64,000 nucleotides of DNA. Origin: Armigeres subalbatus (taxonomy: Eukaryota; Arthropoda; Insecta; Diptera; Culicidae). The DNA is taken from assembly GCF_024139115.2 (NCBI RefSeq), contig NC_085140.1, positions 314,281,259-314,345,258 of the forward strand. Direction: 5' to 3'. How positions within the stretch are numbered: the stretch's first letter is position 1; every line of letters begins with the position of its first letter. A program made the translations under genes and the position numbers. Below the pieces are notes generated by a model that saw nothing but the letters and a program-made list of their open reading frames with translations, did not search any database and was not told where the DNA came from. Below are positions 43,709 through 55,578 of the stretch, piece by piece.

Positions 43709-46194
43709 CAGTGAGTTTGCGTGCAATAAGAAGACGAGGAAAAAGGATTATGCGTTTTAGGAGGCTTATTTGTCGGCTTATTAGATTTTAGGTAAACTTT
43801 TCCAAAGAACCCACATTTTGATGCCTTAAACTACTTAAAAAAAATGCTGCATAATCCTTTTTAGGTGATTTGTCATTGTTGAGTAATTTATCCATTTCAA
43901 TCAATAAAATTGTTTACAACTGAATTTTCGGAAAAAAAAATTAAATGTTAAAAAATGTAGCGATAGAGATATATTTTTAAATTTTTGAACATTTCATAAA
44001 TATGAACTACTTCAATATTGGCTTCTTACAAAAGTCACTTTCTCTATAACTGTAAATCGTTTTGGTTACTATTCTCATCATCATAGTTACTAAATCACTA
44101 TTTTAGGTGACATTGATTGCAAGCAATCCTTCATAACATATACGTGATGAACTTATTGTAACCGTTCGGGGAATGTTCACGAGGATTTGCTAAACGGTGG
44201 CTTTAGCGCCACTCTCAAAGAGAGACCACCGGTCGTGTTCGATTTGCCCGACTTTTGGAGACCTTTTCGCTCAGGGAAATTCTCGAACGGTTCGCGGAAT
44301 ACTCGTAATCACCGTTCCGGAATACTCGTACGAATTTTAGGGAAGGCCTAAGGAATGTTCACTCATTCGAGTCAGGAAACGAAACTGAAACTTAATTTGA
44401 TTAGCGAGTATGCTTTATTTGCCAACTGGCGTTAAACGTAACGTAATTCAACCAATTCAAGAATTCAATCAAAACACTATATTTTAGATCATTCATTCGC
44501 ATTGGACACGTATTTAACGTACGGAATGGAAAAGAGCAAACATGGCCATGTAATAAAAAGCTCTTCACGTACCTGCGCAGGATTTTGATGACTCGGTGCT
44601 GGCGGGAACGATGAGGCTATCGTTGTCTCGATGATGGCGACGATTACTTCGAAGATGGCGGTAACACGATGGCGGTCACCGGCGGGTCCGTACTGCGATT
44701 TGGCGCGCAGCGATGGAGATGACCCGTGTGCGATATGGCCGATCTAAAGGTGCGGAGTGAGTGGCGGCTGGAACGGAAGCTTCCGATTTCGATCGGAGAG
44801 AGTGTTGTGGCACTTGGCCTGGATTTCCCCGGGACGATCGGCTCCGCCAAATAGAGGCACACGTACCCAAGCGACCCGGCTTCGCGTACCTTTCCGGTTC
44901 ACCGAGCGGGGAGTGGTGTGTCCTCTATCCTTTGGTTAGGATCGAGGTTCGTGGCGTGCAATTTACGACACGCAGAAAGACGAACCTACACTCTCTAAAC
45001 ACTGGTCCGGAAATGTAACGGAATGGACCTTTCCGTCGGCAATTAACGACCGACGTGGAAATTTCGCTACGATTGACTTAGCGACCTCACTCACCTCCGT
45101 TTGGCTACCTACTGGAGGCGGGCCTTCGCTTGGCGCACGGGTCGGACGGTCCTCGGACAGTCAACGGACGAAGTCGTGGTAGAATACCACGAACGGAATC
45201 TCGATGAGACGATGAATGCCGCCGATTAGCGACAGAAAATCCAGCCGTACGAAAAAAGCGCAGGGCGCTGCGTGTCCAACACGAAATCACATTAAATTTA
45301 AGGAATTGCTCAACATAATTAGATTTAATTACCTTTTTTCGTATTAATTCACTTTAATAAAATTATCTGAGCAGAAAACGCAATCGATTGGACCTCGGTC
45401 CACTAAGCTAGGAAGAAAAACACAGAACATTTAACACCACTTATTTTTTAAAACTCACTCACTAGTTTTACCTTCAAATTAAACTAAAATTACTCAAGCA
45501 AAAAATTAAACTTTCAAGAACTGAACGTAAGTATTTAATTTGCGCACTTCTGCTCTCCAGCCGATTCGTAGACGAAATGAGCGAGTCTGAGTCGTACTTG
45601 CGCCAAGAAATTTTGAATCTTTTGAAATCATTTTACTATTCAACTATTCAAATCTGAGCTATCATTCAATTTGATTGTAAAGCATATTCAAATAAAATTG
45701 CGCCAACCGATTGGCATGGCGATCGGAGGCATGGCGCCTGTTTGCCGCCTATTTGCAACTCACATGCGTGCCATAATGAGTTGAGCTTTTATAACAAATA
45801 CTATAAACTTGAAATTGATACAGGAACGAACAGATTTTACGAACGCAAACGAAACACGACACACGATCATAAATTAAAACAAAATTCAAAATTAATTTTT
45901 GATTTATCGGTAAAAATCAAATATTTTTATTTAAATTTATATCCAAATAAACGTAAAACGTTACATTATATTTTATAAAAAATCACGATAATAAAGAAAA
46001 AAATCCTGCATAATGCATGTTGATGCAAATTTTCCCACAAAAAAAAATCTTCAGCTATTTTTTTTACTGAGCTTTAGTGGTATGTATAAGCGATTATTGT
46101 TGTATGCGAGTATTGGGAAAGGAGAAGAATGTTTAGCTAAACACCTACTTAAGAAAGATGCAGAGAACCTTACGGCCTTTGATAGGAGTTGTTG
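43709..46194. other. Unassigned DNA with a GC-rich block at 44,160-45,290
   Basis: The GC-rich block carries overlapping short frames on both strands (for example 44,757-45,018) and repeated AATACTCGTA motifs near 44,300-44,330. It could be part of a retroelement untranslated region, but no coding motif, LTR end or primer-binding site was found. Flanks are AT-rich. Confidence 0.4.
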
Positions 46195-46358
46195 GTGTAA
46201 AAGGTAGAACAGTAGGAATCCTTTTGGTAGAACGTGAAATACAGAAAGAACTAAGATTGAGGTACAAAGTAGAAAAAGGTCGAGCTTGGGATTGAACCCA
46301 CGTCCACCTGTTCATAAGGTAGAAGCGGTATGGACATGGACTAGACCTCCGAGCTTGT
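46195..46358 (-). mobile_element. tRNA-headed SINE, family 2, copy B
   Basis: On the minus strand: AAGCTCGGAGGTCTAGTCCA head, B box GGGTTCAATCCC (plus positions 46,288-46,299), then CTACTTTGTACCTCAATCTT and CACGTTCTACC. It parallels copy A at 42,190-42,349. The minus frame of 151 codons at 46,145-46,600 crosses the SINE and is not coding. Confidence 0.7.
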
Positions 46359-46663
46359 CTTATCTCTTTTTTACTGAGATCTAAGCAAAAAATTTTGATG
46401 GTTTGGCTGTGCCAAACTTGAAAAAAGTTTAAAAAAATTACTGATATACCTTTTAATATTTCTTCTTGAAAACTTTTTACAGTAATTCGTGAATCAAAAG
46501 GCTCGATTTTTTTTATTACTGTGAAATTTGATATTTGAATCAGTTCTTCACTCGCCGCATGAACCAAGGCCAAGGGCACAAGGGTCCAACCTAAGGACAT
46601 TTAAAGGTAAAGTTTAATTAAAGAATGAAAATTGAGACTATTGATTACTTAAGACATTGATTA
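46359..46663. other. AT-rich spacer
   Basis: Nothing recognised between the SINE and the next MITE. Confidence 0.5.
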
Positions 46664-46883
46664 CCGTCGTGTGGGGCTTCTTTTGACAAATCAGGGGCTA
46701 TTTTGGACATTTTAAAACAAGAATTACAATTACTATAAAATTGTTATTATCACCAATCAAGTGTCTTGTTGATAGTTGGATGAAAACTTTCTGTTTCAAA
46801 TTTCGTATTTTTTCCGTTTATTTTTTTCAAAAGATCAAAATACCAAAGTAGCCCCAGGAGTCAAAAGAAGCCCCGCACGACGG
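46664..46883. mobile_element. 220-bp MITE with CCGTCGTG termini
   Basis: The ends CCGTCGTGTGGGGCTTCTTT and inverted CCGTCGTGCGGGGCTTCTTT continue as an inverted repeat through GGGGCTA.TTTGG. TA flanks the left end; the right flank is GG, so the duplication has decayed or the element inserted differently. Confidence 0.8.
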
Positions 46884-47259
46884 GGCTTGAATTGAATTGA
46901 ACTTGAATAAATTTTAGTTTGAAGTTAAAAACTAGTCGACGAAAGTAACATAGACAAATTTTAGTGTTGATCTAGCAACCCGGGAACCATTCGTACAGTT
47001 GGGATCCAGGTAATCATTGGTGGTCTTGAAACCGGACCTGTTGTCGTTCAATGCACTGATCTCCGGAGATGCAATAGAATAGGCTCAGGGCAAGGACCAT
47101 ATCCCAGACGTCGCCAATCTAGCCCCTTTTACGGAGATACTTCCGAAAACTTATGTTGAATTACCCGACAGTCAACTAGACAAATCAGAACGCCTGCCAT
47201 CCGACGAATACAATGTAAAATCAGAACGCTGTTATTGTTTTGAGAAGTTTAATATTTAC

Positions 47260-48300
47260 TTCACCGAACCTTTCTCTTGATGGAGCTCATTAACGTCCGC
47301 ACAGGGAAAATGGACACGGAATCAGCGCTTTTTGCCATTTTTCCAAAATGCCAAATATTTATCGACTGTTCGAAATTACGGACCCTCCAAAAAGCTTGGG
47401 GACAAAATAGATCTTGTTGGCAGCATACCATAGCACCAGAATCACAGCTGGTCAAATCTTACCCGATTTGATTTGGGTAAAAAGACGACGTTTCGGTAAT
47501 TCACGCTTTTTCAGGTATTCTTCAATGTAAATTTGGGATGTCATCGTCGAAGATGTGACAAATGTTTTTGTATGCAGGCCATAATACGGCAAATCGCTTT
47601 CCAACGCATGACATTCTTCGCGTACTTTTTGGCAAACTCAAACTTGGATCTTGCCAGTGCATCCCCCCACCTCCAGTCGTGATGTAAAACTTTTGACCAG
47701 GAAGCTCCCCAAAATCGGGTTTGCGTTTGACGTATGATCGTCATCGATCATAGAGTAGCTTTTGTGTTTCTTCAAAACACGGTCGTACAAGAGTCTTGCA
47801 CTGTCCGTTCCGGTCTGGCAGAGATCCACACCGTTTGAATGTTGGCGTTTTACCTTTTGGTCACATCTAAGATCGAAAGACTGGGGCTTGCTTTAACGCA
47901 CATCAGCACCTCCTTAGTAACATTTTGGTTTTATACTGGTTTTATAACACTTTTGTAGAGTAAATTATAGTCTTCAAGAGCAACCTAAAATGTTACTTGG
48001 GCTTGCTGCTCAGCTAACGATCCATGGTCCCAGTTTTGTCGTAAATCCTCTGAATCCTTTCCTGGGTTTCCTGTAGTTTTCGGCATCTTCAGCACTGTAG
48101 ACAGCTTGGAACTGGACCACTCCGGATTTTCAAGGTGTGCACAATATTTTTTCTTCTTTCGAGTTCCTTCTGACCTAGCTTCTGACTTTATTTCTGAACG
48201 CGATCGTCTACTTTGATCAAACTTGCACCAGTTGGGGACCGATTTGCGATGGGCGTAACTTATTTTGCAAACAAAAATTTGTTTTCTTGATTCCATAGAA
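47260..48300 (-). pseudogene. Tc1-like (DD37E-type) transposase pseudogene
   Basis: Read right to left, the pieces appear in transposase order. A helix-turn-helix region reads NPEWSSSKLSTVLKMPKTT near 48,060-48,130. ARLLYDRVLKKHKSYSMIDD at about 47,740-47,800 holds the first catalytic aspartate (IDDD instead of MDDE). Then come FAKKYAKNVMRWKAI near 47,600-47,640, MTSQIYIEEYLKKREL near 47,510-47,550, and a C-terminal MSSIKRKVR at 47,261-47,290. Frames shift at least three times and the catalytic glutamate block is not intact. The original length would be about 340 residues. TIRs were not located. A different copy from the fragment at 42,577. Confidence 0.75.
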
Positions 48301-50896
48301 TGCAAACGTTTTTCTCCAAAACTAATTCCCTTATCTGACAGAAGACAGAGGAAAGCCTATTCTATCGGAAACAAACCGTGGTTTTCTTAGAAAATGCTTA
48401 CTTTAGCAGGAATTCGCCTTCTAAATAAGTTTCGCCCAAATCACAAATCGGTTCCGAGTTGTTCTTTAAAGAAGTGTAAACAAACCACCGTCAAAGATGT
48501 TCAATTCCCAACACTAGTTCTGTCTCTTACAAATTACGATCTGCTTGCCTTATTCTAGCTTTTTCAGCATTCATAAAAGTCAAGTGGTGTATGTTATAAG
48601 ATAAAATTTTTAGACTATGTGTGATCAAGGTAGGATCCTTGTAGCCCAAATGAAAATCAATTTGACCGCGCTGAGCCTTGTTGTGATTCACATGGCAGCT
48701 CATATGAGATCCGGAACATATATTCAGTTTCCAATGAAAGGAAAAAAAATAATGCAATCACGGCATAGACGTTTATCTGTTTCGTCCTCAATGTATGTAA
48801 AGCTTGTTGAGCGGATCCCGACAGATCAGTTATGCATAAAATAAGATGCGGCTGGTTTGTTCTGTTTTCTACACTTTTCTTCGTGTGATCCTTGTAGAAA
48901 AACAGAGATAAACATTATTTTGTCACAGACCACTTACCAACATTATAGTGGTGAGTAATCGATAAAATGTTTGCATAGTGCATCATCAGTTCTGTAGATT
49001 CATTATTATACAATTTCACTGGTTCTTATCATTCAAGGAATAACAAATATAGCCACGACCGATCCCAGAATCGACTGTTTTGCATCTCTGTGTACATTCC
49101 TCAAGTTCATGATAACACTAGGTGTGGCTATCGATTTCATATCATTTCGATCTCTTTATTATACCCTCAACTCGACTATTTAGGCAGTTGGAGCTGGAAA
49201 TAAGTGGAAGACACTTGGAAAAGTATGTCAAATTATTTGATATCTAAGATTGTATCTGTACCTGAACTTCATATTATGATGATTTATGATGATATTCTGA
49301 TATTTACAAGAACTGCATAATGGACTTATGTATGAACCACCTGGTTTCATCAACTCGAACTACTGTTCTAATTTCTTGCTCTCGAAGTTAAATAAATAAA
49401 ATTTAAATCTATCATTCTGGACAAAACAAATACTGAACTTCCAGGGGTGATCATGCCCTATCCTTAGAAATCCGCTACGCCAACGGAGCTCCTCAGAAGG
49501 GAGCCAGAGCACACATTTTAGGCATTCTGGCGCTGCTGCCTGCGTTCGCGCCGCCGACTGTGCCTGTGCCTAGTCGGGTTGTTGTAAACGTGTCGTCGTC
49601 GTTTTTGTTTCATTTGTTTTTCAACGTCCCATCAAGCGCGCCCGTTCAGCACTTTTTAACACCTTCTTTTACATATCTACATAAACCGATGGGGGAGAGA
49701 GAGAAAGAGCTTGCCCCGACTCGCGATCGCTTGAGGTAATTTTCAATTATAATTTTTCATCGACTGTCTGTTTTTTTTTCTTCAACTTCTGACCCCCCTC
49801 TCTCTCTTTCTGCTAGTGTATAGTTGCATGGCTTTTTCGGGGTTAGCTTTCGGGTGGGTAAGCTATTTCGATTGGCTTCTCCCCCGCTGCCGCGGCCGGC
49901 CAGCCGGCTGCAACAAAGGGCAGTTGGAGGTGGTGTTGTCCATTGCCGGTGGGTTAAAATTGATGACCTGTGAGCTTTGATTGACCAAAATAGACGTCCG
50001 TTGATGTGGTACACGATGCGTACGCTCGCTGCGACTGATGTCGGTAATGGATGGTGAAGGTACAATGAAGTTAAAAAAAAGTAAACGGAGCGATACAAAA
50101 GAATATTTTTCAGAAATTTACAAAAGACATTTGCTTTTCGCTTGAGAGTGGCGTGTGGACAAGCGATGTTGGGGGCACAAGGCTTTCACCTGCAGACCTC
50201 CGGAACCGCTTTGGTGGTCGTTCGAATCTGGCACGGTGTGGGGGTGAATTAGCATTACACATGGTTGGAATTTGTGAGGTGGGATCTGTTTAGCTTTTAT
50301 GTATTTTACAAATTTTCTTGGTAAACCAAAAATCTGTTATGAAAAGAAAATCATCGTAATCTTTAATACACGTTATTTGGACTTCAATTTCCGTTGGTGG
50401 TTCGATCTCATCTACATGCATTATAATGGAGAACAATTTTATGTTTTAACGCTCAAAATGTCTTAAGCTTACAAGTCAGCTAACTATGTTGTTTCGGAAA
50501 TACTTATATTGAACCGATTAAATAATATTTATAAAAATTGAAAATAAGACAAACATTTTTTGAAAGTTTTATTCAAACAAATGTTTAGCACCAGCTTAGC
50601 ATAAATTCTATCTTTATTTTGTTCGCCTCAATAATTGTATGTATAAAAATATCTTAAGCCACTATCACAAAGCTTCGAAGTCAAATCTACCATCGTTACA
50701 TTATTGTCCTCCTTAAAAAATATCGTTGTACATTATGATTCCAAAATTGTTGAAAGTTTTAATTTCTATGAAATTTGAACTAAAATAGTATGCACAATCG
50801 AGCAGTGAAGTCTAAGAATAATTTCTAACAATTAATATTTTTTGGGCAAGGTGCAGCTCTTGTGTCAGCTAGTTTTAGATCTATATGGGTATACCC
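48301..50896. other. Unassigned DNA, no gene recognised
   Basis: AT-rich except about 49,440-50,240. (GA)n and (CT)n runs occur near 49,690 and 49,795. Frames are short and unsupported. Confidence 0.4.
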
Positions 50897-51006
50897 CGTT
50901 AGGCATACAGACGTTAGGCATAAGTACGTTAGGCATAATGGACGTTAGGCATAACGGACGACAGGCATAATGTACGTTAGGCATAATGGACGTTAGGCAT
51001 AATATG
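50897..51006 (+). repeat. 16-bp CGTTAGGCATAATGGA minisatellite, about 7 copies
   Basis: Seven consecutive units of 15-16 bp with the core CGTTAGGCATAA. A further unit occurs inverted downstream at about 51,043-51,062 (TTATGCCAAACGTC, CTAACGTC), giving a partly palindromic organisation. Confidence 0.9.
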
Positions 51007-52009
51007 ACCCAAAGAACAGCTCATGACATAAAGAAGGCAGAATTATGCCAAACGTCCTAACGTCGCGGACCCATCTATATATGCATATAAAAATACAGCG
51101 TTTTTATGAGTTCTGAAGAAAACCATCAAGCTGAAACTGAAATCGATCTAGGCCGAGAGATTGACAGTTTGATAAAAATTAATAATAATAATAACCCTGG
51201 TGAGAATGGAAAGGCTGGCAGGTTTATCTAATACATTGAAAATTCCTAAGCTGTTTCGCAAGCATACTGGCTTTGAGGCCTAGTGACTCCCGATTATGAT
51301 TTATAAACAAAAGCTCGTGGGAAACAAGATCAATTCCATGCTGGCACCCTTTATCCTATCAATTTTCATATCATCTTCTACTGTAATACCATTCCTGCTA
51401 AACATTCCAAAACAACCATGACATCTATCTATAAAAAGTAAGCCTATACTAGCTACAACTAAACAGTTTTCCCGTCTTCCGTTCCACATATTTCTTAGCT
51501 AATGGAGAATGCCTTGTTTTCGTCTAAGAGGTATTAAATAATGTTTAGTTCCAAATCGTTATCGGTGTCAACAAATTGAAGTAATGCATTGCAATGCTCA
51601 TACAATAGTCTGGACTTGTGCTACCTACAAAGTTGTGCAAATCGGGTAAATAGTGATGCTTATTCCTACGATGTTTCATTAATATATCATGTTTCGAAAG
51701 CATTGTACTTTTCACAGCGGTAAGGGTCTCTGAAGCTATGGTTTTATAGCAAATAGTAGACTCCGGTAGTCACAAAATTAACTTAGTGCATTTAGAGAGA
51801 GTAAGCTCTACTTCTGCCCATTACCACGACCAATAAAAATCACTACTAATCGTTAGACAAAGCCAGACATCGTTCAATAAACGAGATTCGTCCTGGGGAA
51901 AATAAAGGAACGAAGGAAGATTTGGAATCCCTGTTGATGTCTACTATTTCTTAAATTTGTAATTTGTATATGATTAATACTAAAGAAATCAATTGTGGAG
52001 GTTATTTTT
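51007..52009. other. Unassigned AT-rich DNA
   Basis: No gene or repeat recognised apart from the single inverted minisatellite unit at its start. Confidence 0.45.
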
Positions 52010-53090
52010 TTTTTATTCGGGGCAGGGAGAACCCCTTCTGAGTAGAGCCATGAATCAATTGAGAAAGCATGTCTGGGCCTCTGAAATGGTTTGAACTGAA
52101 AGCGTCTTAGAAACGTCGATATGCTTTATCAACAGATCTAAGCCAATAAGTTGGCAATGTGGCTCATAACTTGGTAAATCATTTGGTTTATTCCAAGGAG
52201 GACGACGTAGAGCAAAACGGGCAAAATTACGCTGTATTGCTTTGATTAGTAGGTACCGTTTTGACTCAAATCCCGAACATGACTCATATTCCGAACACTC
52301 GCTTTTAAATGGCTATTTTAGCTCTATTCGTGCAATTTTCTGCAGATGATCGTCAATTCGTTCGTAATCTTGATGCTCAGTACGGAAAACCGATGAAAAA
52401 TTAGTTCCAGGGCGCTGAAACGCCAGTGTTTGGTATATGAGTTATGTTCGGAATATGAGTCAAAACGGTATTACGCTGTTTTGGTTGAAGGAAGCCCATG
52501 AACCTTATGAATATATTCAAGAAATTACGAGTGTTATGGGCGAGGTAATAATGGCAATGTGATCCTTAGGAGTCAGTTGAGAGTCTAATAATACGCTTAG
52601 ATCCTTAACAACAGGTAGGTACCTTTCTAATAACTGTAGATCCGATTCTGAAACAAAAACCTTGGCCATTTCACGATAATTGGGATTCAATCTAGAACAG
52701 GATCTTGTAATTGATTTCTATCGAATGCAGCCGAAATATCAGTGTAGCTAGAGCCTACTTTATATGTTTTCTGTAAATATTGGGCGATGAACAATGTGTA
52801 ATGAATCAAATTTGTGTTAGGCGGACGCCTTATCATATGATGCTCGGAGATAAAACTTTGACAGTTGTGGAATAAAACTTGTAGACCACTTGTTTAAACA
52901 GCTTCGAGGAGGCACATAATGCAGCTATACTGCGATATTTATGTACTAACTTCATGCTTGTTTCCTTCTTAAAAAGCAGGACAAACGTAAGATTTTTTCC
53001 ACCGCTCAGGAAAAAACAGAGTTGGAGCGATGCGTTGAAGAGACTAGAAAGGGTTGCGGATAGACTACTAGAACATTTGTTCAAGACGAA
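52010..53090 (-). pseudogene. CR1/Jockey-type non-LTR retrotransposon reverse transcriptase, decayed
   Basis: On the minus strand, the blocks of a reverse transcriptase follow in order: LFNASLQ near 53,050, YRSIAALCASSKLF near 52,930, and YTDISAAFD at 52,721-52,746. The last contains the first catalytic aspartate in the usual F/YTD.SAAFD context. The C-terminal region then reads QRNFARFALRRPPW, LPSYE..CQLIGLDLL near 52,120-52,250. Several stops and frameshifts lie between them. The FADD-box region is not recognisable and the gene is much shorter than a full ORF2 (about 900 residues). The MITE at 52,256-52,468 interrupts it. Clade choice between CR1 and Jockey is uncertain. Confidence 0.75.
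52256..52468. mobile_element. 213-bp TA-flanked MITE with CCGTTTTGACTC ends
   Basis: The ends CCGTTTTGACTCAAATCCCG and GAGTCAAAACGG are inverted, with TA on both sides. It lies inside the C-terminal coding region of the decayed reverse transcriptase. A diverged relative lies at 23,852. TTACGCTGT occurs at 52,227-52,235 and 52,471-52,479, so a slightly larger duplication may have accompanied insertion. Confidence 0.85.
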
Positions 53091-53218
53091 AGTTTAGTCT
53101 TTTTTGTAATTCTAAAAACTCGACGGTAAACACATTCGAGAACTACCTTTGAAACAAATTAAAGACGTATTTTGTCGATGTACAATGTACATCCAATAGC
53201 ATCTGCTTAAAAGAGGAA

Positions 53219-53830
53219 CTATAACATCCGTACGATCAGGCGAACCATTGAAACGTCAACTCTCATCCATTTGTCGTTACTCGGGAATGATGAGATTGAA
53301 CTGAAAGTACGGTTCCTTTTAATGGGTGTTGTTGATAAAGGAGTTGAAAACTTTGGTGAATTCGAACTGAATTCTATCAGGCTCACCATGGAGTTACTGA
53401 CAAGACAATAATTAGTCGATGGCACGGTAGTTTGAGCGAGAATCGTCGATCTGGGCACAGACTAGTCTGATGGGCCAAGGACAATGGATATGTTTGTGCG
53501 TGCGTTTTAACAGTTTTCCCATGAGAAAGCTGTCAAAACGTACGCCAACGTACCCATTCTGCGTGGCTCTTGAGAACAAATGTGATACGTCTGGAACAAG
53601 TGCATAGCAGTCTTCGGGACCATCGGAACATGTAGCAGCCGTGATAACACTGTTACCAAACATACCAAACAGGACCAGAGAGCTCCAGGGTAAGCACGTA
53701 CTGCCTTGCACTGGTTCCCGGTCAAACTGACACACTTCAGGTGGAATTGCTTATGGAATTTTGTAGTCTTTGCCATCTCGAGCAGAAGCACGGGCGGATC
53801 ACCTTCGCACTGTTTCGTCATCACTGTTGT
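53219..53830 (-). pseudogene. Non-LTR retrotransposon ORF1 remnant with PHD-like finger
   Basis: The minus strand reads CEGDPPVLLLEM, then FHLKCVSLTG and GALWSCLVC (53,600-53,810). The C...FH..C....W.C..C layout fits a PHD finger. A serine-rich tail, FSSNSPKFSTPLSTTPIKRN, follows in another frame (53,219-53,458). PHD fingers are known in ORF1 of CR1-like elements. This piece lies directly upstream, on the same strand, of the decayed reverse transcriptase at 52,010-53,090, so both probably come from one internally deleted element. One or more frameshifts are needed to join the pieces. Confidence 0.5.
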
Positions 53831-54301
53831 TTGTAAACAAGCCGCTACTTCGCGGAATAAACGAAAGATGTCGCGATGATTGAAGAAATAAAATGACGAA
53901 TGACCGATGCGTAAACGAAAACAATCCGAAATTTTGTCGAATGCTTAAACTATGATGCTGAAAAGTAATAGTCATAACTTTGACGATTTTAGTGTTTTAT
54001 CCTCCTAAGAATTGCAAAAATAGCTTTTGGAAAAACGCGCCGGTTTTGGTAGCACAGCCCAGTTGCGGTAAATAAAGATTTAAAAATCAGAGGGGTTGTA
54101 TACAAGGCACGACCGCAAGGCAGACGGACATCGTTGCGATATTTTTTTCTACCGTAACTAAGCGACTGTTTTTTTGTACATTGAAGAAATTTCTTTTCGG
54201 AACAGCTTTCTTTGGTCTTGAAAAGAACCGATTTTTTTTACTACAAGGCGTCTTCCTAATCACAAACAGCAGCAAAACCAAATGAGAATCTTGAGAGAAA
54301 G

Positions 54302-54504
54302 AAGTTGGTATATCAGAGCTACTTCTAACGGCGCTGCAGTCTTGGATAATCAAAACGAATGTTTTAAATTGTTCCCGACGTTTCGACTCTATTTCGAGTC
54401 TTCTTCAAGGGGAGAAGACTCGAAATAGAGTCGAAACGTCGGAAAAAATCTAAAATATTCGTTTTAATTATCCAAGACTGCAACGCCGTTAGAAGTAGCT
54501 CCGA
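54302..54504. mobile_element. Foldback element with 12-bp target duplication
   Basis: Arms GAGCTACTTCTAACGGCG and its inverted partner, then GACGTTTCGACTCTATTTCG inverted around an 8-base loop. CTTGAGAGAAAG at 54,290-54,301 and 54,505-54,516 flanks the insertion. Segment A of the tandem duplication has a single related site, which supports this as an insertion. Confidence 0.85.
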
Positions 54505-54676
54505 CTTGAGAGAAAGTTTCACTCGACTGTCACTGATACCATCCATGCGAATACATTTTTGAAGCGTCTCTCTCTCTCTCTGACGCGCGCTCGTGATTCT
54601 GCTACCGACGGAAACTTCCCGCCGTCGCTAAGTGATTAATTTGCACTTTGAATAAAACTCGTCCCGGTTCGACCTT

Positions 54677-54686
54677 CTTTTATATA
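54677..54686 (-). promoter_or_regulatory. TATA-box-like TATATAAAAG, segment B
   Basis: A consensus TATA box on the minus strand at the right end of segment B. It is followed, on that strand, by about 150 bp before the block shared with segment A. A (TC)n run lies between. No transcript evidence. Confidence 0.35.
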
Positions 54687-55177
54687 CTCTCAGGACGAAG
54701 AGAATAACCGGTTTACTTCAAATTGATTACAAGAAAGCTGCTTTTTGATGCGCTATACCCATTTCCTTTGCAACGTCTGTGGCGGTCATTGCAGTACATT
54801 TCTGCGTGCAAATAAATTTTCCAGTCAAGTTTCTGATGTCGCCAAGCGATGATGATTTGCACTTTGATGCAAATTTGGTTCTGCTCAACCTTTTCTTCTG
54901 TAAAATTGAGGTTCTGAAAAAAATCGATATATTTTATATAATACTTCTTCCCAGTTAACTGCAACAAAACCAGATCCAGAACCATACGAGAAAATTTCAC
55001 TTGAGTGCCACTGACGCAGACGAAATCTACTTGGTAGTTTTCCGCTGAACCACTTCAGATGCAGAAACCACCATCAGCGATGTTGGAACCGCTACCAACT
55101 CCATAGTTCTGTCCGCTTTTCGTAACAAGTCACCGCGGACCTCGAACAGAAATGACGCGCAAGCGCAAAACATGGGT

Positions 55178-55187
55178 CTTTTTATAC
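55178..55187 (-). promoter_or_regulatory. TATA-box-like GTATAAAAAG, segment A
   Basis: A consensus-like TATA box on the minus strand at the corresponding place in segment A, about 180 bp from the shared TTTCACT block. Its conserved position in both segments makes it worth noting. Confidence 0.35.
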
Positions 55188-55578
55188 CCAGGAAAAATGA
55201 AACGGTGAGTCAAAAGGCCCGTACGAAAGCAGGACACTTGTCATAAACGAGTTACTGTGACCTATGTATGATCAAATCCAGTCATATATGTGTTGCAGCA
55301 ACCAAATCGATCTAAATTGTGCTACTCGGGTAAGTTATATCATTCTGATGTTCTTGTTGGGAATACATGAACGGGAATGATTGGTTCCGATATTTTTACT
55401 GGGTAGGACAAGATTTGACATTTTTAATAGTTTATCGTAAAAATCAAAAGTTTCAATGAAATTGACAAATTGCTGGAAAGTTTCCGAGTCGATTGATATA
55501 TAAATCTGCAAAATCCATTGAAAGATAAAGGCTCTATTAACGTTCAAAATCTTACATGATTTCGCGACGGTCTCTTAT

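Larger units (their letters stand above)
54080..55190 (-). repeat. Diverged tandem duplication of a TATA-containing segment
   Basis: Segment B (about 54,130-54,690) and segment A (about 54,840-55,190) share, in order on the plus strand: an AAGCGA/TTTGCAC block, GAAAAGAACCGATTTTTTT versus GTTCTGAAAAAAATCGAT, AGCAAAACCAAATGAGA versus CAACAAAACCAGATCCAGA, TTTCACT.GA.TG.CACTGA, and at the right end a TATA box on the minus strand. Divergence is high. Segment B carries a foldback insertion. The pair could be duplicated small genes or promoters on the minus strand; the frame at 54,713-55,000 covers segment A but has no known family. Confidence 0.55.

Noticed and set aside
46145..46600. 151-codon minus frame
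   Set aside because: Runs through SINE family 2 copy B and has no recognisable domain.
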